Origin: Methanobacteriota archaeon
Lineage (GTDB): Archaea > Thermoplasmatota > Poseidoniia > Poseidoniales > Poseidoniaceae
DNA length: 32,437 bases
Direction of reading: 5' to 3'
Assembly (NCBI GenBank): GCA_002722695.1
Contig: PBMS01000003.1
Location: 7,148 to 39,584, forward strand
Shown: one piece after another, positions 1 to 7,799 of the stretch
How the letters are laid out: each line of letters starts with the position of its first letter
How positions within the stretch are numbered: the stretch's first letter is position 1
The notes under the pieces: generated by a model
What the model was told of the DNA's origin: nothing
The model's database searches: none
The model's input: the letters and a program-made list of their open reading frames with translations, nothing else
Translations under genes and position numbers: made by a program

Positions 1-2
1 TC

Positions 3-500
3 CCGATTGAGGTTCACATTCTGAACGACCGACCGCAGTTGACGTACGCCTCAGCGTCCATCACCAAGGACGTCGGTCAGGTGTTCACCTACACGGTGGA
101 GGCGACCGACCCGGACGGTGTTGAACGCGTCCAAATCGATCTCGGCGTTTACACACCGGTTGGAGGTCCCCAGTGGGCGACAATGCACGACGACGGACTC
201 AATGGAGGCGACACGATTGCTGGAGACGGTGTTTACAGCGTCCTCCTTTCGGTTCGGGACGGAACGCCGCTGGGAACCCACGAGATTGCGTTGCGTGCGT
301 TCGACACCTACGGTGAACTCAACACGGGTTCATCGGTGATCGCCCTGACCGAGGCAACGGACTCAACAGAAGCAGGTGGAGGAATCAATGCAAATGTGCT
401 TGCCGGGGCTGGTTTGATCGTCCTCGTTGGAGCCGGTGTTGTGTTGGCGTTGATGAGGCGAGACGGTGGCGAAGGTGGCGACCGATTCGGTATGCAATAG
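3..500 (+). CDS. C-terminal part of a secreted, membrane-anchored Ig-like protein (5' truncated by window)
   Basis: The frame is open from the first bases of the window, so the TTG at 39 in the ORF track is not a convincing start and the gene probably begins upstream. The visible part has a beta-rich Ig-like module with an acidic loop (DDGLNGGDTIAGDGVYS) of a kind common in extracellular repeat proteins. A short linker, one hydrophobic segment (NVLAGAGLIVLVGAGVVLAL) and a positively charged tail (MRRDGG) follow. This is the layout of a surface protein held by a C-terminal membrane anchor with the bulk outside the cell. Function and ligand cannot be read from this fragment. Confidence is high that it is coding and moderate for the topology. 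Confidence 0.75.
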   Translation, partial: PIEVHILNDRPQLTYASASITKDVGQVFTYTVEATDPDGVERVQIDLGVYTPVGGPQWATMHDDGLNGGDTIAGDGVYSVLLSVRDGTPLGTHEIALRAFDTYGELNTGSSVIALTEATDSTEAGGGINANVLAGAGLIVLVGAGVVLALMRRDGGEGGDRFGMQ

Positions 501-550
501 GTGCTGACTGCGGGGGGTTCTTGAACGCCGTTCCGCGTGGCCGACAATGG

Positions 551-558
551 TTTAAACT
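551..558 (+). promoter_or_regulatory. Box A (TATA-like) element for tRNA-Gly
   Basis: TTTAAACT lies 24-31 bases upstream of the first base of the tRNA, the spacing expected between an archaeal TATA box and the transcription start. The surrounding sequence is GC-rich, so the AT-rich octamer stands out. The assignment is by position and composition only. Confidence 0.5.
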
Positions 559-581
559 CGTTCCAGATGGGCAAGCCACCA

Positions 582-656
582 GCGAGCGTAGTGTAGTGGT
601 TATCACCGGGCGTTGCCAACGCCTGAACCCGGGTTCGAGTCCCGGCGCTCGCACCA
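582..656 (+). tRNA. tRNA-Gly (anticodon GCC)
   Basis: A complete cloverleaf can be folded by eye. The 7-bp acceptor stem is GCGAGCG with CGCTCGC. A D-arm follows (GTGTAGTGGTTATCAC). The anticodon stem GGGCG/CGCCT encloses the loop TTGCCAA, with anticodon GCC at 615-617. The T-arm is CCGGG TTCGAGT CCCGG, the discriminator base is A at 653, and CCA is encoded at 654-656. No intron is seen. GCC reads GGC and GGT glycine codons. A TATA-like element lies at the correct distance upstream, and alba follows on the same strand. Confidence 0.96.
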
Positions 657-727
657 CTGCGGTTATCATCGAGACGGTTTTCCGTCAATGTTTATGGGGT
701 GTCCGAAGGCAACAGGATTCGATAGAG

Positions 728-1048
728 ATGACCGACCGCCGCATCATTTTCATCGGGAAAAAGCCCTTGCATGCTTATGTTCGAGCCGTGGTAAAAGCCA
801 TGGAGGATGGCGACCGTGAGGTCCAGTTGGTGGCCCGAGGTGCCACCATCTCCCGTGCCGTTGACGTGGCCGAGGTGTGCCGACGAAGAAACGGACACAT
901 AGCCCAGGGTCTGCCGGGAACCGTGAACATCGAAACCTTGTCCTGTGAATCCGAGGAGGTTGAGGGCGAGAACGGAATGCGAACGGTCAGTGTCCTGCGC
1001 ATCGACCTTCAGGGTGTGGGCGAGGTTCCCGCTTCTCAGGAAGAGTGA
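728..1048 (+). CDS. alba: Alba family DNA/RNA-binding chromatin protein
   Basis: This 106-residue protein has the usual Alba length. Its N-terminus (RRIIFIGKKPLHAYV) matches the first strand and the conserved lysine pair that contacts nucleic acid. The central segment (ARGATISRAVDVAEVCRRR) matches the second conserved block, and a beta-hairpin rich in acidic and polar residues follows. Alba dimers coat DNA and also bind RNA in archaea. The ATG at 728 is chosen because the longer ORF starting at 521 runs across the tRNA and has no family similarity. The 3' end overlaps the convergent arsC-like gene by 13 bases. Confidence 0.9.
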   Translation: MTDRRIIFIGKKPLHAYVRAVVKAMEDGDREVQLVARGATISRAVDVAEVCRRRNGHIAQGLPGTVNIETLSCESEEVEGENGMRTVSVLRIDLQGVGEVPASQEE

Positions 1049-1407
1049 GCGGTCAGCAGCTTCAATCTGCGTTCGATTTCTGCGGCTGTTTTCTCGTAAA
1101 CGTCGTACGCCTGACCTACCGGATCATCGAGTTCCCAATCTTGGTCGAGCCTGATGGCGGGGCAGTGCACGCCGCAGCCCATGGAGATGACCATATCAAA
1201 GGATTCAGGTTCAAATTCATCGATGGATTGGGGGCGCAGGTCGTGGGTTTCGATGCCCTTGGATTGGAGAAGCGTCAGAGCGTGCGGTGCGACCTTGGCG
1301 GCGGGGTGCGTTCCAGCAGAAGCGGCATCAAACCCCATTGATTTGGCCAATCCTTCAGCCATCTGGGAGCGGCAAGAATTACCCACGCAAACAAACAGGA
1401 GCTTCAT
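1036..1407 (-). CDS. arsC: ArsC-type arsenate reductase / low-molecular-weight protein tyrosine phosphatase
   Basis: A 123-residue protein with the phosphatase loop CVGNSCR (C7 to R13) at the N-terminus and the general-acid LDDP motif near residues 93-96. Two further cysteines occur in SMGCGVHCP (C78 and C82). That cysteine pair is typical of thioredoxin-coupled arsenate reductases, where it relays the disulfide, and it favours arsenate reduction over protein phosphatase activity. The ATG at 1407 puts the catalytic loop at the standard distance from the N-terminus; the extra 25 codons in the ORF track are not family-like. No arsenite exporter or ArsR regulator is in view. The gene converges on alba with a 13-base 3' overlap. 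Confidence 0.85.
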   Translation of the reverse strand: MKLLFVCVGNSCRSQMAEGLAKSMGFDAASAGTHPAAKVAPHALTLLQSKGIETHDLRPQSIDEFEPESFDMVISMGCGVHCPAIRLDQDWELDDPVGQAYDVYEKTAAEIERRLKLLTAHSS

Positions 1408-1492
1408 GTGATTTACATGACGGCCACCCTCTATGAAACCTCTCTCATGAGAAGATTGATGAGTTGACATACCTCGATGCATTGGGACGGTT

Positions 1493-1840
1493 GTGTTGCG
1501 TGCCGTTGGCCTTAACCTCGCCGTCTTTTGCGCCCTTTTTCTGCTTCACATCGTTTTTGCGGCAGCAGGCATCGATGCAGGGTTTCGAATCGTGGCCTTT
1601 CTCATTTCGATTCAAACGATCGGATTCGCTCCGCTTACCGCACTGCTGGTCGGTCCGTGCGAGGCCTCGGTGCGACGCACCGTGGCCCTGCGCTCGTTGA
1701 CGGTCGGTGTCCCGATGGCGTTCGGACTGGCGTGGGCCTACGGAGGGATGGCTTGGTCTTTGCCGGAGACGGTTGGAATCGTGGGTGGTTCCCTCGCCGT
1801 TTACGCAGCGTTTGACCGATTCTGGGCCCGGCCGAGTTGA
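1493..1840 (+). CDS. Small hypothetical integral membrane protein
   Basis: A 115-residue frame beginning with GTG is dominated by hydrophobic stretches. About four transmembrane helices can be drawn, near residues 5-27, 32-53, 69-87 and 92-108. A short arginine-containing loop in the middle would be cytoplasmic. I recognise no family. The start is uncertain because no clear Shine-Dalgarno sequence precedes it and the nearby ATG at 1477 is out of frame. Hydrophobic composition and the lack of a competing frame support a real gene. It sits alone between the divergent arsC-like gene and the Mrp/DUF971 pair. Confidence 0.6.
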   Translation: MLRAVGLNLAVFCALFLLHIVFAAAGIDAGFRIVAFLISIQTIGFAPLTALLVGPCEASVRRTVALRSLTVGVPMAFGLAWAYGGMAWSLPETVGIVGGSLAVYAAFDRFWARPS

Positions 1841-1898
1841 CGTTCCCTAAGTGTGGGGCCGTGGGTGGGTTGAAGTAGCCCAGTTTCGTGGTTTGATC

Positions 1899-2909
1899 AT
1901 GGCGGATTCACCCGTATCCATCAACACACCCGGCTCCGCAGGCGAGGCTCCCGCTGGCCCGTCTCCCCAAGAGCAGAAACAGATGGAGCAGGCCTACGCT
2001 CAAATGAAGCGAAAGATGGCTATGGAAGAAATCGGCCGCAACATCAAGCACAAAATCATGGTGCTTTCAGGGAAGGGTGGTGTCGGCAAATCCACCGTTT
2101 CCACCGGACTGGCTCTCTCCTTGGCTCAACAAGGCCACACCGTTGGCATCCTGGACATCGACATCACCGGTCCGAACGTGCCCAAGATGATGGGTCTTGA
2201 CGGTCGACGCCTGCACGTTGAGAACAAGCGCATTCACCCCGCACAAGGGCATCTGGGCGTGAAGGTGATCAGCATGGCCTTTTTGCTCGAGGACGAAGAC
2301 ACCCCGGTGGTCTGGCGCGGGCCCATCAAACTCGGCGCTATTCAGCAATTCATCGGAGACGTTGAGTGGGGTCAACTCGACTACCTCGTCATCGACTTCC
2401 CGCCCGGGACCTCCGATGAACCCTTGACGGTGGCGCAATCCTTGCCCGACATCGACGGCATGGTCATCGTCACTACGCCTCAACAGGTTGCGCTTCTTGA
2501 CAGCCGAAAATCCATCACCTTTTCGGAATCCCTCAAGGTCCCGGTGTTGGGTGTTGTTGAGAACATGAGCGGATTCACCGTGAACGGCACCGCTGCACCC
2601 GGAACCGAAGTGAACATTGCTGCACCAGGCGGGAAAACCCTGGCCGCAACCGCCGACGAAAGCGGAAACTTCTCCGTCACGCTTGATATTTTCAAAGAAG
2701 GCGGAGGCAAGGAAACAGCGGAGGAATTCGGTGTTCCGTTCCTTGGTGCACTTCCATTTGACCCCGGCTTTGTGCGAGGAGGTGACGACGGCGTCCATCG
2801 AATCGTTTCTGAACCCGAAGGGGCTTCTGCACGAGCCTTTGCCAAGGTCGTTGATGCCATTCAAAATCAGCTTTCAGACGGCGCAGACAACGGACTCGAA
2901 ATCATCTGA
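1899..2909 (+). CDS. mrp: Mrp/Nbp35 (ApbC-type) P-loop ATPase lacking the CxxC cluster motif
   Basis: A 336-residue protein of the family that carries Fe-S clusters to apo-proteins. After a Gln/Met-rich N-terminal helix it has the deviant Walker A motif GKGGVGKST (residues 58-66), the switch region DIDITGPNVPKMMG, the VIDFPPGTSDEPL motif and VIVTTPQQVALLD, all diagnostic of Mrp. In relatives, ENMS is followed by a loop with CxxC that binds the bridging cluster. Here residues 227-262 (bases 2577-2684) replace that loop with a beta-rich segment, after which the fold resumes at DIFKEGGG. The whole protein contains no cysteine. ATP binding looks intact, but cluster binding by the standard route looks impossible. 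ATG 1899 is chosen over the longer ORF start. The DUF971 gene follows after 9 bases, so the two are probably cotranscribed. Confidence 0.9.
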   Translation: MADSPVSINTPGSAGEAPAGPSPQEQKQMEQAYAQMKRKMAMEEIGRNIKHKIMVLSGKGGVGKSTVSTGLALSLAQQGHTVGILDIDITGPNVPKMMGLDGRRLHVENKRIHPAQGHLGVKVISMAFLLEDEDTPVVWRGPIKLGAIQQFIGDVEWGQLDYLVIDFPPGTSDEPLTVAQSLPDIDGMVIVTTPQQVALLDSRKSITFSESLKVPVLGVVENMSGFTVNGTAAPGTEVNIAAPGGKTLAATADESGNFSVTLDIFKEGGGKETAEEFGVPFLGALPFDPGFVRGGDDGVHRIVSEPEGASARAFAKVVDAIQNQLSDGADNGLEII

Positions 2910-2918
2910 GGTGCGAAT

Positions 2919-3272
2919 ATGGGAGAAGTTCTGCCCGTGTTGAAGAAGCTGGAACGGCTTCAGCAAGAAATGGTCTTGACCTACGACAACGAAGCAGATT
3001 TCATCGTTTCCTACGACGACCTTCGTCATGCCTGCCCGTGCGCAAAGTGCTCCCCACTTCGCAACGAAGACGACTCTTCAAGGGTCCTTCGTCGTCAAAT
3101 TGAGGCGCTGCCCGCAGAAAAGCCGACGGTCCGAACGGTTGGAAAATACGCCCTTGCGTTTGAATGGCAAAAGGGATGCTCGGCCGGCATTTACCGGTTT
3201 GAGCGTATTTACGACCTCGCCAATAAGCGCGACCCCGATCGAGGCAAACCCTACGTCCACGGAGCATGGTAG
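2919..3272 (+). CDS. DUF971 (GBBH-like N-terminal) zinc-binding protein
   Basis: A 117-residue protein matching DUF971, the domain at the N-terminus of gamma-butyrobetaine hydroxylase and at the C-terminus of the plastid Fe-S carrier HCF101. The metal motif is HACPCAKC, with C39, C41 and C44 in the CxCxxC spacing of the hydroxylase zinc site. The usual fourth ligand, a histidine in a WxDGH-type motif, is replaced by cysteine in WQKGCSAGIY (C87). A GAGGTG Shine-Dalgarno sequence five bases before the ATG supports the start. Its position right after mrp mirrors the Mrp-DUF971 fusion in HCF101, which suggests joint work in Fe-S assembly or repair. Its exact biochemical role is unknown. Confidence 0.85.
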   Translation: MGEVLPVLKKLERLQQEMVLTYDNEADFIVSYDDLRHACPCAKCSPLRNEDDSSRVLRRQIEALPAEKPTVRTVGKYALAFEWQKGCSAGIYRFERIYDLANKRDPDRGKPYVHGAW

Positions 3273-3347
3273 GAACCAACGTGTTCCCTTCCGTATTGAC
3301 GACGCTTTGATGAGGGGACGCCGCAACCCAAAACCAGAGGCGTCGTC

Positions 3348-5408
3348 GTGCAGAGTGTTTACCTCACATGGATGATCAGCGCTCTGGCGCTTGGTGTGCT
3401 CCTTCTTCCCGTGTTCAAACCACCGTGGGCGAAGTTGTCACTTCCACCTTTTGTTGACTTTTTCCGACGCTATTGGGTCCACATTCTCATCGTCTTTGCG
3501 ATCTACAACGCCAAAGACGCTCTTGACCAAGTCGATCGTTTGTTGATGGCCAGCACCGGATTGGACATGACCCCCTACATTTGGGCGGTGGAAGGGAACC
3601 TTGTTCTTTGGGTCCAGCAGACCTTCATGGCGGACTGGCTGACCACGACGTTAACGCATTTTTACGTCGCCGGGTTCATGTTTGTGTGCTATGTTTCGGT
3701 GTTTTACTTCGCCTATTTTGACGACCGGTGGCTCGCCGACCGTGTCACACTTTCCATCGCATGGGTCTACATTCTCGCCGTGCCGTTCTATTTGTTCTTC
3801 AACGTCCGTGTCACAGGGGATACCATTCCGGAAATGCAAACCCTCGCTTACACATTGACACCAGAAATCGCAGATTGGTTCCGCCGAATCGACCCGTTCA
3901 CGAACGGCATGCCGTCACTCCACATCGGCATTCCGTTTGCGGTTTGGCTCTGTTTGACACGATTTGACGACGATCGGAGATGGAACCGGTATCGATACAC
4001 CGTGGGTGTGTTCACGCTGCTGACGGCCTTCACCATCATCTATCTTGGCATCCATTGGTTCTTGGACATCATCGGGGGCATGCTCATCGCTGGAGCGGCC
4101 GTTTCGCTGGCCGACAGAACGTCAAACACTTGGTGGAAATTTTTTGATGAGCGGACGATGAACGCCCGAATCGTTACGGTCCTGACGCGTCCCGGGCAGG
4201 CATGGTCGTGGTTTTCCTCGAAGGCCGCTTCGACGTTCAAGGCCTACCGGTCGCCATCAAGCAGGGAAACCGGCCACATCGCTCTGGCCATTCTCATCGT
4301 CGTTGCGGCCGTCATCACGTGGGACCTCACCCACCGTTCGTTGCCCGCAGGCGGAGTTGAGGCGCCCGACGCTGCCGCTTCCTCCGGGGATTGGACGGTT
4401 GCACGGGACAACCGGGAGGACGGCGTAGGGTTGGTGTTGTACGACCTTTCAGCGGACGGTTTTGAACCGTTTGAGATGGTTGTTCCCGGTCTGGATTTAA
4501 ACTCAACATGGGCGATGCAGAACGAGCGCTTGGTCGTCTCGAACGCCTCCACGCTGTTTGTGTTCGACGTGAATCAACCGGAAACTGCGATTCGTTCCGT
4601 ACCGTTGGGTCCGCACCAGCATCTCGTGCTGTGCGAGCGAGCCTCGGAAACCGTGGTCGTTTACACGGTGGACGGTCGTCTTCACGTAATGGATTTGAAA
4701 GGCAATCCGATGGACGACCCGGATGCGGAGCACACGGGCATACGCACCATGACGTGTGCCGGTTCTGAAATCGCCTACGTCGCCGACGATGCCCCGATGG
4801 AGGTCAACATCGTTCAATTGGGTGTACGTGGACAAGTCGGTTATTCGATCAACGCCACAGCACCCGTCCAGGAAGATGAAATCCTTGCCACGTGGGGAAC
4901 GCCCGTTGACATGGGCAACGCAACCATCCTCAACATGTCGTTTGATCGAGAATATCTTGCTGTGACGGTCAATGTATCAGCCACCGACCGTTTGGTTCTT
5001 TACAACCGCAGCACGGCCGAGCAATGGCTTGCTAGCAACGCAAAGTACCACGTTTCCGATCTATCCCTCGACCACGGAATTCTTGCATGGTCGGTTCGAG
5101 ACCACTACAACCCCATGATGCCACAGTCAAAGTACCTCGATCGAGAAATCTACTTCACCGATTTAGCGACAAACACCTCGCACGTGCTCACATCCGACAC
5201 GAACGACCAGTGGGGACCGCAAGTTTTGGAACATCACCTCATCTATTTCCAATCCGACGGCGAGGTCGTTCAATTCAAAATCCATGCTTGGGAGCCTGAA
5301 CTCCGACTCTACTCGAGCATCGTCCTGCAGACCGGGGTTTTGGCGGCCTTCGTGGTGGTGGCGTGGAACATGTGGCAACGCCAGAGTGAACGGCGGCTTC
5401 ATCGTTAA
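3348..5408 (+). CDS. PAP2/Aur1-like membrane phosphatase or phosphotransferase with large extracytoplasmic domain
   Basis: A 686-residue protein. Residues 1-260 form a multi-helix membrane domain with PAP2 signatures: PSLH at 189-192 and GIHWFLDIIGG with H236 and D240. The layout resembles the Aur1/inositolphosphotransferase branch, which acts on lipid phosphates or moves phospho-headgroups. A further helix lies near 310-326. A soluble domain of about 330 residues follows, with repeated short strands (VLYDLS, LFVFDVNQ, VVYTVDGRLHVMDL, IAYVADDA) suggestive of a beta-propeller. A last helix lies near 657-674 with a basic tail. The likely start is GTG 3348, with ATG 3372 possible. The stop overlaps that of convergent bud32 by a few bases. 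The substrate is unknown. Confidence 0.8.
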   Translation: MQSVYLTWMISALALGVLLLPVFKPPWAKLSLPPFVDFFRRYWVHILIVFAIYNAKDALDQVDRLLMASTGLDMTPYIWAVEGNLVLWVQQTFMADWLTTTLTHFYVAGFMFVCYVSVFYFAYFDDRWLADRVTLSIAWVYILAVPFYLFFNVRVTGDTIPEMQTLAYTLTPEIADWFRRIDPFTNGMPSLHIGIPFAVWLCLTRFDDDRRWNRYRYTVGVFTLLTAFTIIYLGIHWFLDIIGGMLIAGAAVSLADRTSNTWWKFFDERTMNARIVTVLTRPGQAWSWFSSKAASTFKAYRSPSSRETGHIALAILIVVAAVITWDLTHRSLPAGGVEAPDAAASSGDWTVARDNREDGVGLVLYDLSADGFEPFEMVVPGLDLNSTWAMQNERLVVSNASTLFVFDVNQPETAIRSVPLGPHQHLVLCERASETVVVYTVDGRLHVMDLKGNPMDDPDAEHTGIRTMTCAGSEIAYVADDAPMEVNIVQLGVRGQVGYSINATAPVQEDEILATWGTPVDMGNATILNMSFDREYLAVTVNVSATDRLVLYNRSTAEQWLASNAKYHVSDLSLDHGILAWSVRDHYNPMMPQSKYLDREIYFTDLATNTSHVLTSDTNDQWGPQVLEHHLIYFQSDGEVVQFKIHAWEPELRLYSSIVLQTGVLAAFVVVAWNMWQRQSERRLHR

Positions 5409-6085
5409 CCGTGATATCGAACCCGAGTTCGAATGTCCACAAGTCGGGTGTGAACCTCATTCGCCGTGGGTACGGCGCCCCCTTGGAGCACCTGTGGAGG
5501 GCCTAGCTCGTCTTCAGCAGCGAGATAGCCTTCGATGACCCAGTCAATACCACCCTCCCACTGGGGGTGTGAGGCACCAAGGATTTCATCGAGGACGTGC
5601 AAGTCAATCCCAAATCGTTCCACATCGTACTCCACGGATGCGAGTCCGAAATCGATCAGGTGGACCTCCTCATCCTCGATCAGAATGTTGTTGCTCGACA
5701 AATCTCCGTGCGTGGTCGCCATTCGGTGCAAAGCCCTGACGGCAGCACCGACTTTTCGAAGGACGGACTCCGCCCGCGGGGCAGTGGTTGTTTCGTCGTT
5801 GAGAACGTCGATGAGTGGACGGCCGTTGAGATGTTCGATGATGAGTTGACCCCCCTCGTAATCCAAATCCCACACGGACGGAACGGAGAGACCCGCTTTT
5901 CGTGTGCGGATCAGCAGCCTTGCTTCGCTGATCATTCGACGGACACCAAGGCGGTGGTCAAGGTTCGGATGGCGCCATGAGCGTGGTCTTCGCTGTTTAC
6001 GAACCGCAGGACGCCCGAACCACGTCCCCTTCCAAACCTCGGCCTCAGCGCCGAGGTGCAGGCGTTCGGTTGGCTCAAAGACCAT
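5405..6085 (-). CDS. bud32: Bud32/PRPK-type kinase, KEOPS complex subunit
   Basis: A 226-residue minimal kinase of the Bud32 family, the ATPase/kinase partner of Kae1 in the KEOPS complex that makes t6A in tRNA. Visible motifs are HLGAEAEVW at the start, a lysine near K30, a helix Glu in MISEARLL (E54), the catalytic loop HGDLSSNNILI (D128, N133) and the metal-binding DFG at 145-147. It lacks the extra lobe of larger kinases, as expected for Bud32. The ORF is open further upstream. ATG 6085 is preferred because GAGGTGG lies eight bases before it and the protein then has the usual length. ATG 6127 is the main alternative. Kae1 is not in the window. Confidence 0.88.
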   Translation of the reverse strand: MVFEPTERLHLGAEAEVWKGTWFGRPAVRKQRRPRSWRHPNLDHRLGVRRMISEARLLIRTRKAGLSVPSVWDLDYEGGQLIIEHLNGRPLIDVLNDETTTAPRAESVLRKVGAAVRALHRMATTHGDLSSNNILIEDEEVHLIDFGLASVEYDVERFGIDLHVLDEILGASHPQWEGGIDWVIEGYLAAEDELGPPQVLQGGAVPTANEVHTRLVDIRTRVRYHG

Positions 6086-6206
6086 GCATCGTCCACCTCG
6101 GTCCTCTTTTTGAACGTTCACGCCCATCCGTTCCTTCAAAAAGGATTGAGCCTTGGGTTGGATGAGAGCCATGGCCATCTCCCTCCCAATGTGTTCCGTG
6201 GATTTC

Positions 6207-7325
6207 ATGGACACGTCCTTGTCCGTGGAAGAACAAGCGATTGCGGATCGCATTCAGGAGCTGAAAGCCCAGCTTGGCGATGACCTCCTTATTTTGGGCC
6301 ATCATTACCAGCGAGACAGCATCGTGATGCACGCTGATTTCCTCGGAGACTCCTTCATGCTCAGCCAAAAAGCGGCTGAGTCGGACGCGAAGTACATCGT
6401 GTTTTGCGGCGTGCACTTCATGGCGGAATCGGCGGACATCTTGACGTCCGACAGCCAAAGCGTTGTGTTGCCCAACCTTCGTGCGGGCTGTTCGATGGCG
6501 GACATGGCCACGCTCAGCGAGGTCGAAGTGGCTTGGGAGGAACTGCTGCGAGAGTCCGGTCTTTCCGACCCCATCGATCGCCCGAATCCCGACGCACCGG
6601 TCGCTGCGGACGAGGCCTACCTCGTACCCGTCACTTACATGAATTCAAGCGCCGACCTCAAGGACTTCGTTGGCCGCCACGGCGGCGTGGTCTGCACGTC
6701 CTCCAATGCAGAAGGGGTGTTGAATTGGGCGTTTGAGCGAGCAGGAACCAACGGAGCTGTTCTGTTTTTCCCTGACCAGCACCTGGGGCGCAACACCGGC
6801 CTGGCGATGGGCATCGACACCGACCGAATGCCGACATGGACGCCGGGCGTTGGTGCAATGGGCTCGCTTGACAACGCTCGAATCGTCCTTTGGCACGGTT
6901 TTTGTTCGGTCCACAAGCGGTTCACGCCTCAACAGATCCAGGAGTTCCGAACCGAGCATCCCGACGGCATCGTCGTCGTGCACCCGGAATGCCCGATGGA
7001 AACGGTTGAGCTTGCTGACGCCAACGGCTCAACGCAGTACATCCGAAATTTTGTCAAGGAGCAACCAGCGGGCGCCAGCATCGCTATTGGGACCGAAATC
7101 AACATGGTGGCTCGACTCGCTCAGGAACATCCGGACAAGCACATTGAATGTCTCGATGAAGAGATTTGTCCGTGCTCAACGATGTACATGATTCATCCTG
7201 CCTACCTGATGGACGTGTTGGAGCGCTTGGTCGACGGCGAGGTTCCCAATCAAATCGTTGTTTCCGAGGCCGTCCAAGCAGGTTCACTGCTGGCGCTCAA
7301 CAGAATGCTGGCCATCCTGAAGTGA
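6207..7325 (+). CDS. nadA: Quinolinate synthase NadA
   Basis: A 372-residue enzyme that condenses iminoaspartate with dihydroxyacetone phosphate to quinolinate in de novo NAD synthesis, using a [4Fe-4S] cluster. Family blocks are LGHHYQRDSIV, LRAGCSMADM (C95), VTYMNSSADLK, FFPDQHLGRNTG, LWHGFCSVHKRF (C233), VVVHPECPMETV and ICPCSTMYM. C95, C233 and one cysteine of the last motif are the likely cluster ligands. ATG 6207 is chosen because the ORF extension upstream adds unconserved residues and overlaps the divergent bud32 region. nadB and nadC are not in the window. The gene ends one base before the convergent crcB gene. Confidence 0.95.
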   Translation: MDTSLSVEEQAIADRIQELKAQLGDDLLILGHHYQRDSIVMHADFLGDSFMLSQKAAESDAKYIVFCGVHFMAESADILTSDSQSVVLPNLRAGCSMADMATLSEVEVAWEELLRESGLSDPIDRPNPDAPVAADEAYLVPVTYMNSSADLKDFVGRHGGVVCTSSNAEGVLNWAFERAGTNGAVLFFPDQHLGRNTGLAMGIDTDRMPTWTPGVGAMGSLDNARIVLWHGFCSVHKRFTPQQIQEFRTEHPDGIVVVHPECPMETVELADANGSTQYIRNFVKEQPAGASIAIGTEINMVARLAQEHPDKHIECLDEEICPCSTMYMIHPAYLMDVLERLVDGEVPNQIVVSEAVQAGSLLALNRMLAILK

Positions 7326-7326
7326 A

Positions 7327-7698
7327 TCAAGCCAACCAGGATTCGGCGCTCTTCCATCCGATCCATGCCAACAGCGGGCACACCAGGCCGCTGAGCGCAA
7401 CGTAGACGCCCGCAACCGACCAGCGCCCTTCTTCGAGCAGTGCAATGGTTTCCACCGAGAACGTGGACATGGTGGTGAAGGCTCCCAAGAAACCTGCACC
7501 CAGCAAAAGCGCACCCGCCTCGTCGAGAACGTTCGTCAGCGTTGCCGCAGTGACCGCACCCAGCAGCAAGGAACCCACCAAATTCACGCTCAGCGTAGCC
7601 CATGGAAAACCGGAGGAGGGGATCGTCTCACTCAAGTAGAATCGAAGCAGAGCCCCTGCGGCCCCGCCGACAGCGATCAAAATCCAATTTGAAACCAT
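7327..7698 (-). CDS. crcB: CrcB/Fluc fluoride channel
   Basis: A 123-residue four-helix membrane protein of the dual-topology fluoride channel family, which exports toxic fluoride. Hallmarks are GGAAGALLRF (residues 11-20), the SVNLVGSLLLG helix with the conserved Asn (N39), and GFLGAFTTMSTFS in the third helix with its break. Of the two phenylalanines that normally line the pore (TTFSTF), the first is methionine here (M77) and the second is F80. ATG 7698 gives the standard length; the ORF-track extension is not conserved. Being a single gene, it would work as a homodimer. I see no fluoride riboswitch in the short upstream stretch. Confidence 0.93.
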   Translation of the reverse strand: MVSNWILIAVGGAAGALLRFYLSETIPSSGFPWATLSVNLVGSLLLGAVTAATLTNVLDEAGALLLGAGFLGAFTTMSTFSVETIALLEEGRWSVAGVYVALSGLVCPLLAWIGWKSAESWLA

Positions 7699-7799
7699 GG
7701 CCGGGTCTCGTCCTCCCTGGCTTAAGAAACTCCTCGTTCCCGAGGGCCCCACCCGTGGAAAACGGGCAGGGTCATAGGCTGTCGTGATGTGGACACCGT

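Noticed and set aside
521-727. Extension of alba upstream to 521
   Set aside because: The extension runs through the tRNA-Gly gene and is not similar to Alba.
2067-2864. 265-aa minus-strand ORF opposite mrp
   Set aside because: Antisense to a gene with intact Walker and Mrp motifs; no recognisable domain.
7699-7799. Fluoride riboswitch before crcB
   Set aside because: I could not find the conserved pseudoknot elements in the short upstream region. A TATA-like TTTCTTAA near the start is a simpler explanation for its control.
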